The notes under the pieces: generated by a model
The model's database searches: none
What the model was told of the DNA's origin: nothing
The model's input: only the letters and a program-made list of their open reading frames with translations
Program-made: the position numbers and the translations under genes
Shown here: positions 22,958 through 34,001 of the stretch, piece by piece
Layout of the letters: each line of letters starts with the position of its first letter
Numbering within the stretch: position 1 is the stretch's first letter
Assembly: GCF_902686445.1 (NCBI RefSeq)
Contig: NC_062219.1
Location: forward strand, 42,435,056-42,499,055
Direction of reading: 5' to 3'
Length of the DNA stretch: 64,000 nt
Origin: Sciurus carolinensis
Lineage: Eukaryota > Chordata > Mammalia > Rodentia > Sciuridae

Positions 22958-23297
22958 TGTTATCATTTGGATCTTGAAGTTCCCACAAAGGACCTGTTAT
23001 TAAATGTTGAGTCCCCAACCTTTGAGAGATGGGACCTTGTGGGAGGTCCTCTGGTCACTGAGGAAGTGCGCTTGAAGCAGATTGTGGGAACCCCGTCTTT
23101 ACCTGTTCCTCTCTTTGTTTCTTGGCCATGAGAGGAGCAGTTTTGCAGTGTCATGTTCTCTGACCACTATGTGCTGCTTTGCCACAGGTTCAAAGCACTC
23201 ATGGGCTGGAACCTCCAAAACTGAACCAAAATAGACCTTTTCTCCTGAAAGGTTGATTATCTCAAATATTTTGTTATGTAACAGAAAGCTAACAACA
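22958..23297 (+). mobile_element. MaLR-like solo LTR
   Basis: Starts TGTTATCATTTGGATCTTGA and ends GAAAGCTAACAACA. Phrases include GTTGAGTCCCCAACC, GAGATGGGACCTTGTGGGAG, TTTCTTGGCCATGAGAGG and AACCAAAATAGACC near a degraded AATAAA-like signal. The layout matches the 340-450 bp ERVL-MaLR LTR group and resembles the LTR at 50800. No target duplication is clear. Confidence 0.6.
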
Positions 23298-23299
23298 GC

Positions 23300-24278
23300 A
23301 TATATATCCCATTTTTAGATATCTTTTTTTCAGCACTTTGTAAGGATTTGCATGTATATTTATGGTATGTATATTTTTGCATGTTTATTTATATTTATGG
23401 TAAGTCTCTTATATGGTCATGTGTGCTTTTTATTGCTATTATGAAAGGAATATGTTCATCAGTATTTCTAAATTTAAGAAATACATAAATATGTTTGTAT
23501 ATCCCTCTTTCTTTCCATTGACCATTACCAAATATTTCATTGGTTGTTAAGACTTAAACAGATTTCCTTGAGATTCTCTGGAATTCCTCTTGAGATACTA
23601 AAATTTGTATTTGACTCATAGATTCCACCTAATATATGAAATGCCTGATGGGTGTTGTACACCATCGTAAGTACAACTAGAAAGTGACTAAAATACAGTA
23701 AACATTGTCATTCAAAGCATAGAAATGCTTAATGTCATTCAGCAAGGAAAAATCAAATGCCATTTTCAAAGTGCACACATAGAATATGTGCAATGAAGAT
23801 CAGAAGATCTGAGAGTGACGGGGTAAACTATTCTCGTCAGGTACAGGTCAGATGAGGTTAATCATAGAATGTTTACAAAAGGAGAGCAACTTTGGGTTAG
23901 AATCGCAGACTAACAAGAATAGTAGGGTCAAAGGAATTCTGTGAAGCAGCAGTTCAGAATTTAATATCTCTGAATTTCCATATAAAAACAGACAAAACAA
24001 CTGAATATCAACTGAAAACTTTAGGACAACATTAATAGCAAAACTAGTTTTATAAGATGTTTCTATGAACCACAAAACACAAAGTTCAAGGGACAAATTC
24101 CCCACAGCTTAAAGACCTGGATTGTATCAGTATCTATATGAAGAGAAACAGAAAGAGGCAACATAGCATTTGATGATGTAAGTCCAAGAGCATCTCCACA
24201 TAGCTAATAATGTTAATTTTAAAGGTCAATGGTCCAATGTGAGAAGAGCAACGTAAATTGGTGGTGTAACACATGAAC
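23300..24278. other. No recognisable feature
   Basis: Unassigned AT-rich sequence; the minus frame at 23848-24105 has no recognisable product. Confidence 0.4.
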
Positions 24279-24280
24279 TC

Positions 24281-24848
24281 TGTATAAGTTTTATGTTGCT
24301 GCTATAACATCACAAACATAGTGGTTTAAAATAATAAAAATTTATTATTCCTTAGAGTTGTAGGTCGAAGTCCTGTCGGCTCAGATGTTTCTTTACTTCA
24401 GGTCAAAATCAAGGCGTCTGAAGAACTGACTTCCTTTCTGGAGGCTCTAAGGGGTGAATCTACTTCCTATCTCATTTAGTTTACTGGCAGAATCTCATGT
24501 GATTGTTGGAATGATTTCCCCATTTCCTTTTTGGCTACTGGCCATGACTCATTCTCAGCTTCTAGAACTATTCATATCCTTGGTTCTATCTCCTTCTTCC
24601 ATCTTCAATGATAGTAACGGCAGATCAGATCTTCTCATATTTCAAATATCTAAATTCTCCCCTATTGAATCTCTGTTGGTTCGAGTTGAGAAGTTTTTTC
24701 TGTTTTTAAGGGGTTGTGATTAGATTTGATTTGCCTTAATAATTCAGAATAATCTTCTTATTTTTAATCTGTGTATTTAAATTAGTGTTGGTTACATACC
24801 CACTGGACAGAAATCTTGTGGGTCATCTCTAGAATTCTGCCTATCACA
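24281..24848 (-). mobile_element. MLT1 LTR (ERVL-MaLR), solo
   Basis: Read on the minus strand it starts TGTGATAGGCAGAATTCTAG and ends with the MLT1 3' hallmark around TTTTAAACCACTATGTTTGT and AGCAGCAACATA. An ACGCCTTGATTTTGACCTGA block precedes the terminal part. It is old, with no coding content. Confidence 0.8.
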
Positions 24849-24849
24849 A

Positions 24850-25955
24850 GATACATGGTAATTTTTGAAAGAACTAGAGTAGTGTAAGTCACACAAACTT
24901 GCAAAACCAATTAGGTAAAGTTCTCCAGAAAAGGTCCCCAGTGAGGAAAAACTGCTGAATGGGGACAAAAGTTGAATAAGGTACAGGCAAAAGATAAAAG
25001 AAAAAGAAAAATTATAGATTGAAGTGTGGGAGGATAAATAGAGAAAGTATACAATGAGCATAAACAGATATACATACATTTCCTGGTACTGTTCAATAAA
25101 AGGACCTAGAGGGAAAAAAAATCACAAGTTCTGGGCAGTAAGATTTTGGTTTCAAAATATCACTTACCACACTTAAAGAAACCAGGGCTTTAATAAGAAA
25201 TAGATAATTCCCGGTGTGAAGGGGAAATAAAAAGGATAAATCTGGAACACTTGAGGAATATTAAGGCTGTGTCAGAAAGGTCTACACCAATTAGATAAGT
25301 TTCCATGGAAGAATTTAATTCTCAAAAGCATAACACTTTTAATTCATTATCTTGGAAACTGGTACATAAAAGGAAAATAAGTAATTATCTTGACTTTCCT
25401 ATATGATCTATACCATGGAGTGAACAAACAACATAAGAGAGAAGCCATCTCTTTATGAAACTATTTCAGCTAGTTCATGAAATGGAAATTATAGAATTTG
25501 AATATTACTGAGTATCAATGGCTGGTAACATCTAGGCAAGACAACCAACTCTGATAAACCCGGCAGTAATCCTAAACTTGCCAAATTGATAAGCATTTTC
25601 AAACACGAATCTGGATTCAACTGTCAATAATCAGGAAACACAATGGATAGACAAATCATGCTATGTCTGAGCACAACATCACCAAAATCCAGACTGTGGG
25701 GGAACTTCCAGTGTGAACTATGAGGACTCTTCAACAAAACTGGAAAAAACAGAAAGGAATGGACGAAGGAACTAGTTAGTGAATAAAGGTTTAAAAGACA
25801 GTTCTTTAAAACAAAAAATAGTTAATACTTGACTATTGTGCCTGGTGATGCACACTTGGGAGATGAAATTATTTAAAAACACAAGAAAATAATCACCTTA
25901 AAAATCAAATTAGTGCTTACTTTTGGGGAACCATTAGGGTTATGAGTATGATGGA
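24850..25955. other. No confident feature
   Basis: Mostly unassigned. The stretch at about 25540-25760 has phrases such as AATCATGCTATGTCTGAGC and CAGACTGTGGGGGAAC that suggest an old interspersed repeat I cannot name. Minus frames at 24792-25096 overlap and look non-coding. Confidence 0.35.
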
Positions 25956-25973
25956 ACACAAAGGGGAGTTTTT

Positions 25974-26434
25974 TAAAATTTGTTCTTTTTTAGATATACA
26001 TGACTGTAGAGTTTAATTTAAATATTATATGTAAAACTTATATAACTTGTTCTAATTAGGATCCCATTCTTGTGGTTATACATGATGTGGGGTTTCACTG
26101 ATTGTGTATTCATATGATGAATAAAGGAAAGTTATGTCCAATTCATTTTACTATCTTTCCTATTCTTATCCTTCTTTCCTTCCCTTCATTCCACTTTGTC
26201 TAATCCAATGAACTTCCATTCTTCCCTCTATCCCTCACTCACCTTATTATGTGTTTATCATCTGCATATCAGAGAAAACATTTGGCCTTTGGTTTTTTGG
26301 GATTGACTTACTTCACTTAGCATGATAGTTTCCAGTTCCATCTATTTTCTGGAAAATGCCATAATTACATTGTTCTTTATGACTGAGTAACATTCCATTG
26401 TGCGTATGTACCACATTTTCCTTATCCCTTCAGC
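25974..26434 (-). mobile_element. Older 5'-truncated L1 3' end
   Basis: Antisense L1 3' UTR phrases (TTGTGGTTATACATGATGTG, GAAAGTTATGTCCAATTCAT) lead into antisense ORF2 end sequence (TTCACTTAGCATGATAGTTT, CATAATTACATTGTTC, ATTCCATTGTGCGTATGTAC). The minus frame has the ORF2p tail pattern IRTMECYSVIKNNVIMAFSRK. Flanks AAAGGGGAGTTTTT (25960-25973) and AAAAAGGAGCTTTC (26435-26448) look like a decayed target duplication. It is more diverged than the copy at 16854. Confidence 0.8.
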
Positions 26435-26674
26435 AAAAAGGAGCTTTCTGAAAGGACTGGTAAGTTTCCATTTCTTGACCTGAGTGTTGCTTAAAAGGAT
26501 ATTCACTGTATCATAATGCATTGAGTTATACATTCATTTTGGAAAGATTCCAATGTTTTTGCAAGTAAAAAAATTAGGAGATGATGGTAGGGTATTGAAA
26601 TCATTTGTTATCTATCTGAATGCAGATACACCGATCTTATATAGCAAGACTTCCCATTTTTGGTACTTCACAGT

Positions 26675-26770
26675 TTATAAATCACAGTCATAGGCTTATG
26701 TGACTTTTATAATAATCTGGTGACATTTAGAAAGAAATTGTTATTGTCCTCTCTAAAATACAAAGAAATG
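26675..26770 (-). mobile_element. MIR-like relic
   Basis: The inverted MIR 3' pattern is visible (CTTTTATAATAATCTGG, TTGTTATTGTCCTCTCTAAAA, ACAAAGAAATGGC). Low information content. Confidence 0.35.
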
Positions 26771-26909
26771 GCCATTAAGGGTCTAGACTGTAGAACACTA
26801 GCATTCTACCTGCGCGCTTATATCTACACCCACTCACAACATACATGTACATACTGTCATATACCTAGGAACAGGTATTCATAAGCAAATAGGAGAATCA
26901 ACAACCACT

Positions 26910-27359
26910 TTTCCATATGGATAAGAAAAGGGTTAACTCCTGGAAAATGATGTTGGCTCTAAATCAATCAATTACCCATAAGCATATCAATCAATAAATA
27001 CACAAAAGCCAATACTCTCTTTAAATGAGAGGGGGCCTGATGGATCGGGCCATACCAGATCTGGCCTCTAACAACATGGAGTAGCCCAACCCTCCTTTAT
27101 TTATAGTGACACAGATAAAAGGGCCTGGACAAGAAGGGGCTTCTTCTGTGATGAACAGGATGGGATGGGGTGGGGTTAGGGGAGCCATTTGCTCAGGGAA
27201 ACTATCATAGAACTAGACAGGCAACCACTCCCACACAGCGCCACATACTCCCCGGCAATCTGGGACACTCCTCTGTGGTAGCCAGTTCCTAGAAGTCAGG
27301 CCTCTGTGTCCCATGGCTCAGCCTCATCTGATTCTGCTAGATAAGGATGGCTCCCCACA
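26910..27359 (-). mobile_element. Solo class II (ERVK-like) LTR, third copy
   Basis: Reverse-complement relative of the LTR at 19000-19428. In plus orientation it runs from AAGAAAAGGGTTAACTCCTGG through GAGAGGGGGCCTGATGGATC, GGCCATACCAGATCTGGCCT, the TATTTATAGTGACA region (inverse of the AATAAA/TATA area) and GAAGTCAGGCCTCTGTGTCC, to GGCTCCCCACA at 27359. The LTR 3' end (left) is uncertain, and no 6-bp duplication was found. No internal retroviral genes adjoin it. Confidence 0.8.
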
Positions 27360-27544
27360 ATCTGCCTTTTCCCCTACCATACAGACATCAGGGTTACCCT
27401 ATATCCTTGTTTCTAAAGGATGTTTCCATGGGTTCTTCCACAACACAAAGTACGTGTTCCAAGGTTACGTGCTTCACTGTACTTCATGTAATCCTTCTTG
27501 CACAACTTTATACAAACTAACTTCATTTTAAACTCAGAGATAAG

Positions 27545-27690
27545 AACAAAAGATAGCTAATATTTATTTAAAATATTCTCAGCCCTGTTTGGGAGATGAA
27601 GAAAGGAACTTGCCCTTATAGCACAATGTTTCAGAATAGAATTTTAACCTGGGATTGTATGATGAGAAATCTTGACTTTCTCCTTGCTGA
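27545..27690 (-). mobile_element. MIR-like relic
   Basis: Inverted MIR core: AGATGAAGAAAGGAACTTGC, TAGCACAATGTTTCAGAATAG and TTTTAACCTGGGATTGTATG. Diverged; boundaries approximate. Confidence 0.5.
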
Positions 27691-28050
27691 TTGCCCTCAG
27701 GCCTTCAAATTAATAGAAAATGAAGGTAGTGCTGTGAATACTAATATAAGAATGCGATAATCCTTTTAGAAATTTGCACAAAAGCAGTGGTCATCACAGC
27801 TATAATTCTAGAAAGAAAGAAGCATCCAAAGAATTCATGTGCTTTATGTTACAGGAATTCCAAATTTAAGTTTTATATGAACCTTGACAACAATAACTGT
27901 TTTGTACTTATGGGCAGTGGGAAGATATGTAAAACTCTCAGGAGTCATGCAAGAGTCATTGACTAGGCGCTTTCAGCAAGCTCACCTTACATAATGTGTC
28001 TGCAATAGTATTGCTAAATCAAGCAGCAAGGAACCTTCACTTACAAGCTT

Positions 28051-28116
28051 GCACAGACAGAAAACACCAGAAGTATGGTCACTGCACAGACAGAAAACAC
28101 CAGAAGTATGGTCACA
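28051..28116. repeat. 33-bp tandem duplication, two copies
   Basis: The unit starting GCACAGACAGAAAACACCAG (28051-28083) is repeated at 28084-28116 with 32 of 33 identical positions. A short CA/TATA tract follows. The near identity indicates a recent slippage-type duplication. Confidence 0.97.
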
Positions 28117-28834
28117 CACACATATATATGCATATACATGAAATTCTTGTTCTAGAAAGTAGTTAATGAGACAGTACATAAACTCTTTAAAATCCTTATC
28201 TCTATGGTGTTTTTTTTTGACAAGAATTTCTGCTATGATGCTTTGAAAGAAATGTTACTTTGAAGCCAAACACTGCTGATTTTCAATTTGCAAAACCTTT
28301 CATCTTGACTTGAATAATGTATCATCTTATGATTTACATTATTGATCAAGCTTTTAAAATTCTGCATATGAACAAATAAAAGCAATGATACTAGCGGTTT
28401 CCCTAGACCACACAGTATTATTGCTGGAGATGCAAACCTTAATATTCTCTCAGTAAGACTATATTTATAATAGGCAAGTGTTTCTCAATCAAACTGTATT
28501 TGTTAGCCCTAAATATCTTTCCTATACCCTATTGAAACTTGTCTTGGCAAACAGAAGGTAAAACAAGTAGGTTAAATGGGACATTACGATACCCTAAGTA
28601 GAAACAAACCAACCCTAGGACTTTGAAGGACAATGTCATTTATATTTGTAAATCTAGAAGACAACCTTTATTTTTCATTATTTCCTGAGTTTTTAACCCC
28701 TAATTAAACATAATTTAAGTTCTCATAGTTGAAAAATTAATGATAATCTTATCTTTTATAAACACATAATGGTAAACAGGACTAAATGCACATATCATTA
28801 CTTACAAAATCACACATAATTATAAACAAAAATA

Positions 28835-28846
28835 AACCCATTTTTT
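28835..28846. repeat. Target-site duplication, left copy (L1 at 28847-30236)
   Basis: AACCCATTTTTT matches 30237-30248. The T-run makes the inner edge ambiguous by a few bases. Confidence 0.8.
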
Positions 28847-30236
28847 GTTTGTTCTTTTTAGTTATACATGACAGTAGAATGTATTTTGACATATCATACA
28901 CACATGGAATATAACTTCCCATTCTTGTGGTTGTACATGATGTGGAATTACACCAGTTGTGTATCATACATGAACATAGGAAAGTTATGTCCAATTCATT
29001 CTACTATTTCTCCTGTTCCCATTCCCCTTCCCTCCCCCCCATTCCCCATCCATTCCCGTGAGCTTCCCCTCTTCTCTTCCACTATTGTGAGCTGGCATCC
29101 ACATATCAGAAAGAACATTCTGCCTTTAGTTCAGGGGGATTAGTTTACTTCACTTAGCATGATAGTCTCCAGTTCCATCAATTTATCATTAAATGCCATA
29201 ATTTCATTTTTCTTTATGATTAATATTCCATTGTGTATATGTACCACATTTCTTTATTCATTCATCAGCTGAAGGACACCTAGGTTGCTTCCAGAGCTTA
29301 GCTATTGTGAATTGAGTGGTTATGAACTTTGATGTTGCGGGGTCACTATAGTTCACTGATTTTAAGTCCTTTGGGTATATGCTAAGAAGTGGAGTAACTG
29401 CGTCAAATGGTGGTTCCATTCCAAGTTTTCTGAGGAATCTCCATACTGCTTTGCAAGTGGTGGGACCAATTTGCAGTTCTACCAGCAATGTATGAGTCTA
29501 CCTTTCCCCCGACATCCTCACCAACATTTATTGTTACTTGTATTCTTGATAATTGACATTCTGACTGGAGTGAGATGGAATCTCGGTGTAGTTTTAATTT
29601 GCATTTCTCTAAGTGCTAGTGATGTTGAACATTTGTTCAAATATTTGGATTGTATTTCTCTTCTGTGAAGTATCTGTTCAGTTCCTTTGCTCATTTATTG
29701 ATTGGGTTATTTATTTTTTAGTATTAAGGGTTTTTGAATTTTTTATGTATCCTGGAGATTAATGCTCTGTCTGAGGTGCAGGTGACAAAGATTTTCTCCC
29801 ATTCTATAAGGTCTCTCTTCATGTTCTGGATGTTGTTGTTTTATTTGTTTTTGTTGTTGTTTTTTGTTTGTTTGTTTGTTTGTTTGTGGTGGAGAAGCTT
29901 TTTAGTTAGATTCTTGTGCTTTAGGAGTTTTGTTGTGGAATTCAGTTCCCAAACTGACATATGGAGATTTGGGTCTACTTTTTCTTCTATTAGGCACAGG
30001 TTTACAGGTCTAATACCTAGGTCTCTGATCCACTTTCAGTTGAGTTTTGTACAGGGTAAGACATAGGGGTAATTTCATTTGGTTACATATGAATTTCCAG
30101 TTTTCCCAACACCATTTGTTGAAGAAGCTATCTTTTATTCTTTGTGTTGCTGGGGATTGAACCCAGGGCCTTGTGCATGTGAGGCAAGCACTCTACCAAC
30201 TGAGCTATATCCCCAGTCCTAAGAGGCTATCTTTTG
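28847..30236 (-). mobile_element. 5'-truncated L1 (ORF2 C-terminal part and 3' UTR) with nested ID
   Basis: The antisense L1 3' UTR (TTAGTTATACATGACAGTAG, GGTTGTACATGATGTGG, the C-rich tract at about 29016-29055) leads into antisense ORF2. The minus frame at 29258-29488 shows [26 protein letters not shown] and YPKDLKSV; plus-strand phrases farther in (TTTCTCCCATTCTATAAGG, CAACACCATTTGTTGAAGAA) match antisense ORF2 further upstream. An expanded (GTTT)n tract lies at about 29862-29887. The flanking 12-bp AACCCATTTTTT duplications support a single insertion that includes the nested ID. Multiple frameshifts make it inactive. Confidence 0.9.
30137..30220 (-). mobile_element. ID SINE nested in L1
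   Basis: ID body in minus orientation (plus: TGCTGGGGATTGAACCCAGG, GCCTTGTGCATGTGAGGCAA, TACCAACTGAGCTATATCCC). It is bounded by the target duplication AAGAAGCTATCTTTT (30122-30136) and AAGAGGCTATCTTTT (30221-30235), which differ at one position. It lies one base from the L1 5' junction and postdates the L1. Confidence 0.92.
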
Positions 30237-30248
30237 AACCCATTTTTT

Positions 30249-31345
30249 AATAAAATAAAATTTCCTGATGTGTCAATTTTTTATGATATGTCAATTCATT
30301 AAATTTCCACATGTATTAAAAAAATAAATGAAATTTTAACATCAAGTCACCACTGTTAAAATCTTTAATAGAATTAAAATTTTTATAAGGCTACTCAGTT
30401 ACTAAAAGGAAAAGCAAAGATTGTTATCAATACCAAATTTGTTCTGAAAAACAAGAAAAACTAAAGGATATTATGTCACATAATTTTCTTATTCCCTTTG
30501 ATTATTGGCCTATAATTTTATCTAGGAATTTTGCTGAAAATTATAGAGAAACAACAAAAAGTAGGTTTTGACATTCAAATTCAGATTTGGGTATGCCAGT
30601 AAAGAGCATATTCTATAACTCAATATATTTGAAAGCATTATTTTTGAATAATGGTTTTGAAAATTCTCATGATGAATGCAAAACAAAAAAAAGTGATCTT
30701 TTTTCTGTTTTCTATTTTGGCATTGTATTAAAATAAAACTTCCTATATATTGAATATATTGTGACAGTTAAAACAAAAATAGAGATTCTACCACTATTTG
30801 ATGAAAGCAATAAAATCACTCTTACTATTATGGTCGACGGCACCTTCCCTCAATGTTCTAAGAAAGTCTTAGAAAAACATTGGGGAATGCCAATGCTGGC
30901 TTTTTAGTGAATAGAAAAAAGAATGGGTTGGAAAAGCAGAGCAAAAGTTGTGCATATAAACTTATCAGGATGCCAGGCAAGACCAAGAACAAGCCCACAC
31001 AAGACAAGGCATCTGCTTACCCTAGGGCCCACAGTGAATACAGCATTTAATACCCGGATTACCAGAAGAGAGTTTCCTTGACTTGCTACATAGGTAGGAA
31101 AGAGATCACTCCAGTGGGAAATTTCATTTCTAGAATTTTCATAGTTTGTACTATTAGTTTGCAAAGTAGGTATTTATATTTATTTCTCTTTTTACCCTGA
31201 AGTCTAAGAATGTCACCATAAACAATATGCAAAATGGAGCTATATTTATTAATAATGCTGCTTTTCCAAGAGAACTTTCCTTAGCTTTTAAAATAACTTC
31301 ATACTTCCATTCTATTTCTAATGCTACCCAATCATTGTTTAGCTC
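30249..31345. other. No recognisable feature
   Basis: AT-rich unassigned sequence. The minus frame at 30904-31164 contains an AGG/GTAAGC donor-like site near 31021, but I find no supporting acceptor or known protein. Confidence 0.4.
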
Positions 31346-31349
31346 TGTG

Positions 31350-31675
31350 GAAGACTGGATCTAGAACCTAGAACCCCCTGCAGATGCCTAAATCCTTAGA
31401 TGCTCATGTCCTTTATGCAAAATAGCATAGTATTTACATTTATCTATACATGTACTCCTGTATACTTAAAATCTTCTCTATATTCTTTCTATCTAATACA
31501 ATGCCAATGATGTGCAAATAATTGTTATATTGTATTCTTAAGGAAATACAATGAAACACAAGAAGAAAATCTGTTCACATAGACAAAATTTTTTTCTCAA
31601 ACATTTTTGATCTGTGATTGGCTGAGTCCAGGGATACAAAACTCATGACTTTGAAGGAGTAACTCTATTTTTATT
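31350..31675 (-). mobile_element. Tigger-like (TcMar) DNA transposon relic
   Basis: The palindrome-ended layout of a mammalian Tigger-type MITE is recognisable along its whole length: GATCTAGAACCTAGAACCCC, GATGCCTAAATCCTTAGATGC, AAATAGCATAGTATTTACAT, TGTACTCCTGTATACTTAAA, TCTAATACAATGCCAATGAT, then TTTTTGATCTGTGATTGGCTG and AGTCCAGGGATACAAAACTC. Terminal repeats are degraded, and the TA target duplication cannot be placed. Strand follows my memory of the consensus and is uncertain. No transposase is present. Confidence 0.75.
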
Positions 31676-31679
31676 TTGA

Positions 31680-33460
31680 CTTAGAAAGAAAAGACTAGAA
31701 ACAACTGTGGACCCCAGTGAACTGTGTCATAATCTTCAAGTCTTCACTCAAAAAATGATAAAGTATACAAAGAAATTTATGATTTAGTATCTTTTTGCCA
31801 ATCAAGAAAAATCACTGATTTAATACAATAGAAACTCAAACTGTTTAGATAAAGTAGCAATTCTTTACTTTAGAAATATCTTCTTGTGACATTCATCATC
31901 AAAGTGTTCATTACACAAACTATATAGAATATTGGAAAATAGTGCAATAATGCAAAATGGGAATAGAGTATAAACAAAACTATTATTTCTCTTCTTGTTT
32001 TCCTTTTTAAAATAAAGCAATCCAACTTTGAATAAATGAGTTAAAATACAGTGCACAGGAAAGAAAGAGTCCTTAAAGGAATTCTGGATTTTCTTGCACA
32101 TGCAGAGGTTTCTCATAGTTCCCCTGATCACTCAAACTCCCTTCTCCTAACTTTTTGGGTGCACTTTTCACTTTGTGGAAAATTATGTTCTTCCTGCATT
32201 ACATTTTCCAGCTACTAAATGGCACATATATTTAAGATTTTGAAGTAAAATGTTTTGCAAAAAATTAGTTTTTCATAACATAAATGACAAACTGGGGAAT
32301 AGTTTTGTTTATGCAGGATTATTTTAAAGATGATCCAATTTAAGAAAAAGGTAGAAATCATAAATATAAAAACAAACTATTTTCAGATAATGCTATAAAT
32401 TTTTCAAATAGACTTGAACACAGAACTACCATTGGATAATATTTTAAATAGTTTGAAACAACATATAAGAAAATTTAATTCAATTGATATCCATATTCAT
32501 TCATGAAAAACAAAACAAAAAGCCAAAAACTAGAAAGTAATGAGTAAGTGATAAGTACTACAAAATTAATCAAAATATTCTTTGAAATCTAAAAAATGTT
32601 CTCTATTGTTGAATAATTACTCTATCATTAACATTATGGATATTTAGTTTCTAAATAAGTGAGTGGTGAAAAATAGCTTCTAATTTTCTGTTTCCTGTTT
32701 CCCTAATAAAATATAAACCATGTAAATACATAAAAATAAGGTAATCACAGGATTTCAAATTTTACAAGTAAAAAATGTTTGTATCAGAAAAAGTGTAGGA
32801 GATGAGTGACAGATCAGTCAGTGAAATTCAAGGTATCTAAATTTACTATTATGGTGACAATTACCATTTCCTGAAAGCATGCTAATGTCTCACTTACATG
32901 GAATCTTTGTACAGCACAAATCTGAGCTAATATGAGTATTGAAATCACTATGCTTGTTATTTACCTTTTTTATTTAATTAATATCCCAAACATTTTTATA
33001 TTATGAAATAAAGTTAACTTTATTGATTTTTTACCTTTCTAAACATGAAAATTGTTGTTGTTGAACTGTGGATAGAAAGCTCAAACATGCCTCATCTAGT
33101 GGTAGATGGAGATGCAAAAACTACAGTTCAGCAATTAGCTCTCATAGGACAAAAGGTTATTACCCAGTCACATGTGTGGTTTCACATATCCTAATAATTT
33201 TTAGAGGATTCTTCTTATAATTAACACGCATGGCAGTCTCTACATGGACTATCCATTGTTATTTAATTTTGATAAGATATAACTCCGCATGGCAAACAGA
33301 TGCATTGAAAATAGTCCTAAACCCAAATTCAGTTACCTTGAAAAACATTCATATATTCTTGTTCTACATATTTCTATAACCCAACATTAAAATAAGTGGA
33401 CAGCGAGAGCCCTTTCCAACATTTCCCATAAATAGAGATTTTGGGGAAACTACTAAATCA
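31680..33460. other. No recognisable repeat or gene; unique-looking AT-rich DNA
   Basis: No assignable mobile element over about 1.8 kb. Open frames are short and motif-free. Confidence 0.4.
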
Positions 33461-33461
33461 G

Positions 33462-34001
33462 TTAATATGAAATAAAGGATATTATTTTGTGTTCATTGAC
33501 ATTTTCTAAATGATTTACTGCAATAGTGGTGATTAGGCTGAATGTCAAGTGTGCCATATTGTCTGCTTGCAGAGTCAGAGGTAAATGGGAAATTTTTTTG
33601 ACATTTTCATTTTGAAATGGTCTGACTAAATGACAGAGGGAAACAGCACTGAAGATAATACTACTATTCATACAGACTGCAAAATGAGTACACCAGTCAA
33701 TAACCCTCCAATGCTTCAATGAAATTTTAAATGTTTTTTCTTTGACTAGTAACACTGATACAACAGCAAAACAGAAATCAAGAGCAAGAAAATCTTTATT
33801 ATGTGATCTCACAGGAGGAAAGAATAGAAAACTAAAATGTTGTTCAGCCTCTCTGGGTTCTACTATTCTGAGTGCTCTCAAGGACAACTTGAACTTTGTA
33901 AGTCTGTTTATGGTGCTCCAGTTACAGGCTATCAATAAATAATAAGAAATTCTTTCAAAAGATACCATTGTTTTTATATTGGACATTAGTGTGTTAATCA
34001 T
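33462..34001 (-). other. Longest open frame of the window (179 codons), unknown; probably not a gene
   Basis: An ATG-to-stop frame of 179 codons on the minus strand, starting MINTLMSNIK and ending HKIISFISY. I recognise no domain, cysteine pattern, zinc finger or repeat-encoded protein. Hydrophobic patches occur (FCFAVVSVLLV, SSIIFSAVSLC), but the composition is as expected for translated AT-rich DNA. It is not an L1 ORF fragment I recognise and lies outside the repeats called around it. One frame of this length in 64 kb of AT-rich DNA is compatible with chance. Alternatives are a conserved noncoding element or part of an untranslated exon. Confidence 0.2.

Noticed and set aside
19000..27359. 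A complete provirus between the LTRs at 19000 and 26910
   Set aside because: The LTRs are in opposite orientation, the first has its own 6-bp duplication, and no retroviral genes lie between them.
28051..28116. CRISPR-like repeat
   Set aside because: Only two directly adjacent copies without spacers in a mammalian genome; a simple tandem duplication.
30137..30220. tRNA gene
   Set aside because: The A- and B-box-like motifs belong to an ID SINE with target duplication and no intact cloverleaf; the same applies to the IDs at 22623, 50006, 58385 and 60935.
30904..31164. Minus-strand exon with an AGG/GTAAGC donor
   Set aside because: The frame continues past the donor without need of it, no acceptor is convincing, and nothing is recognised.
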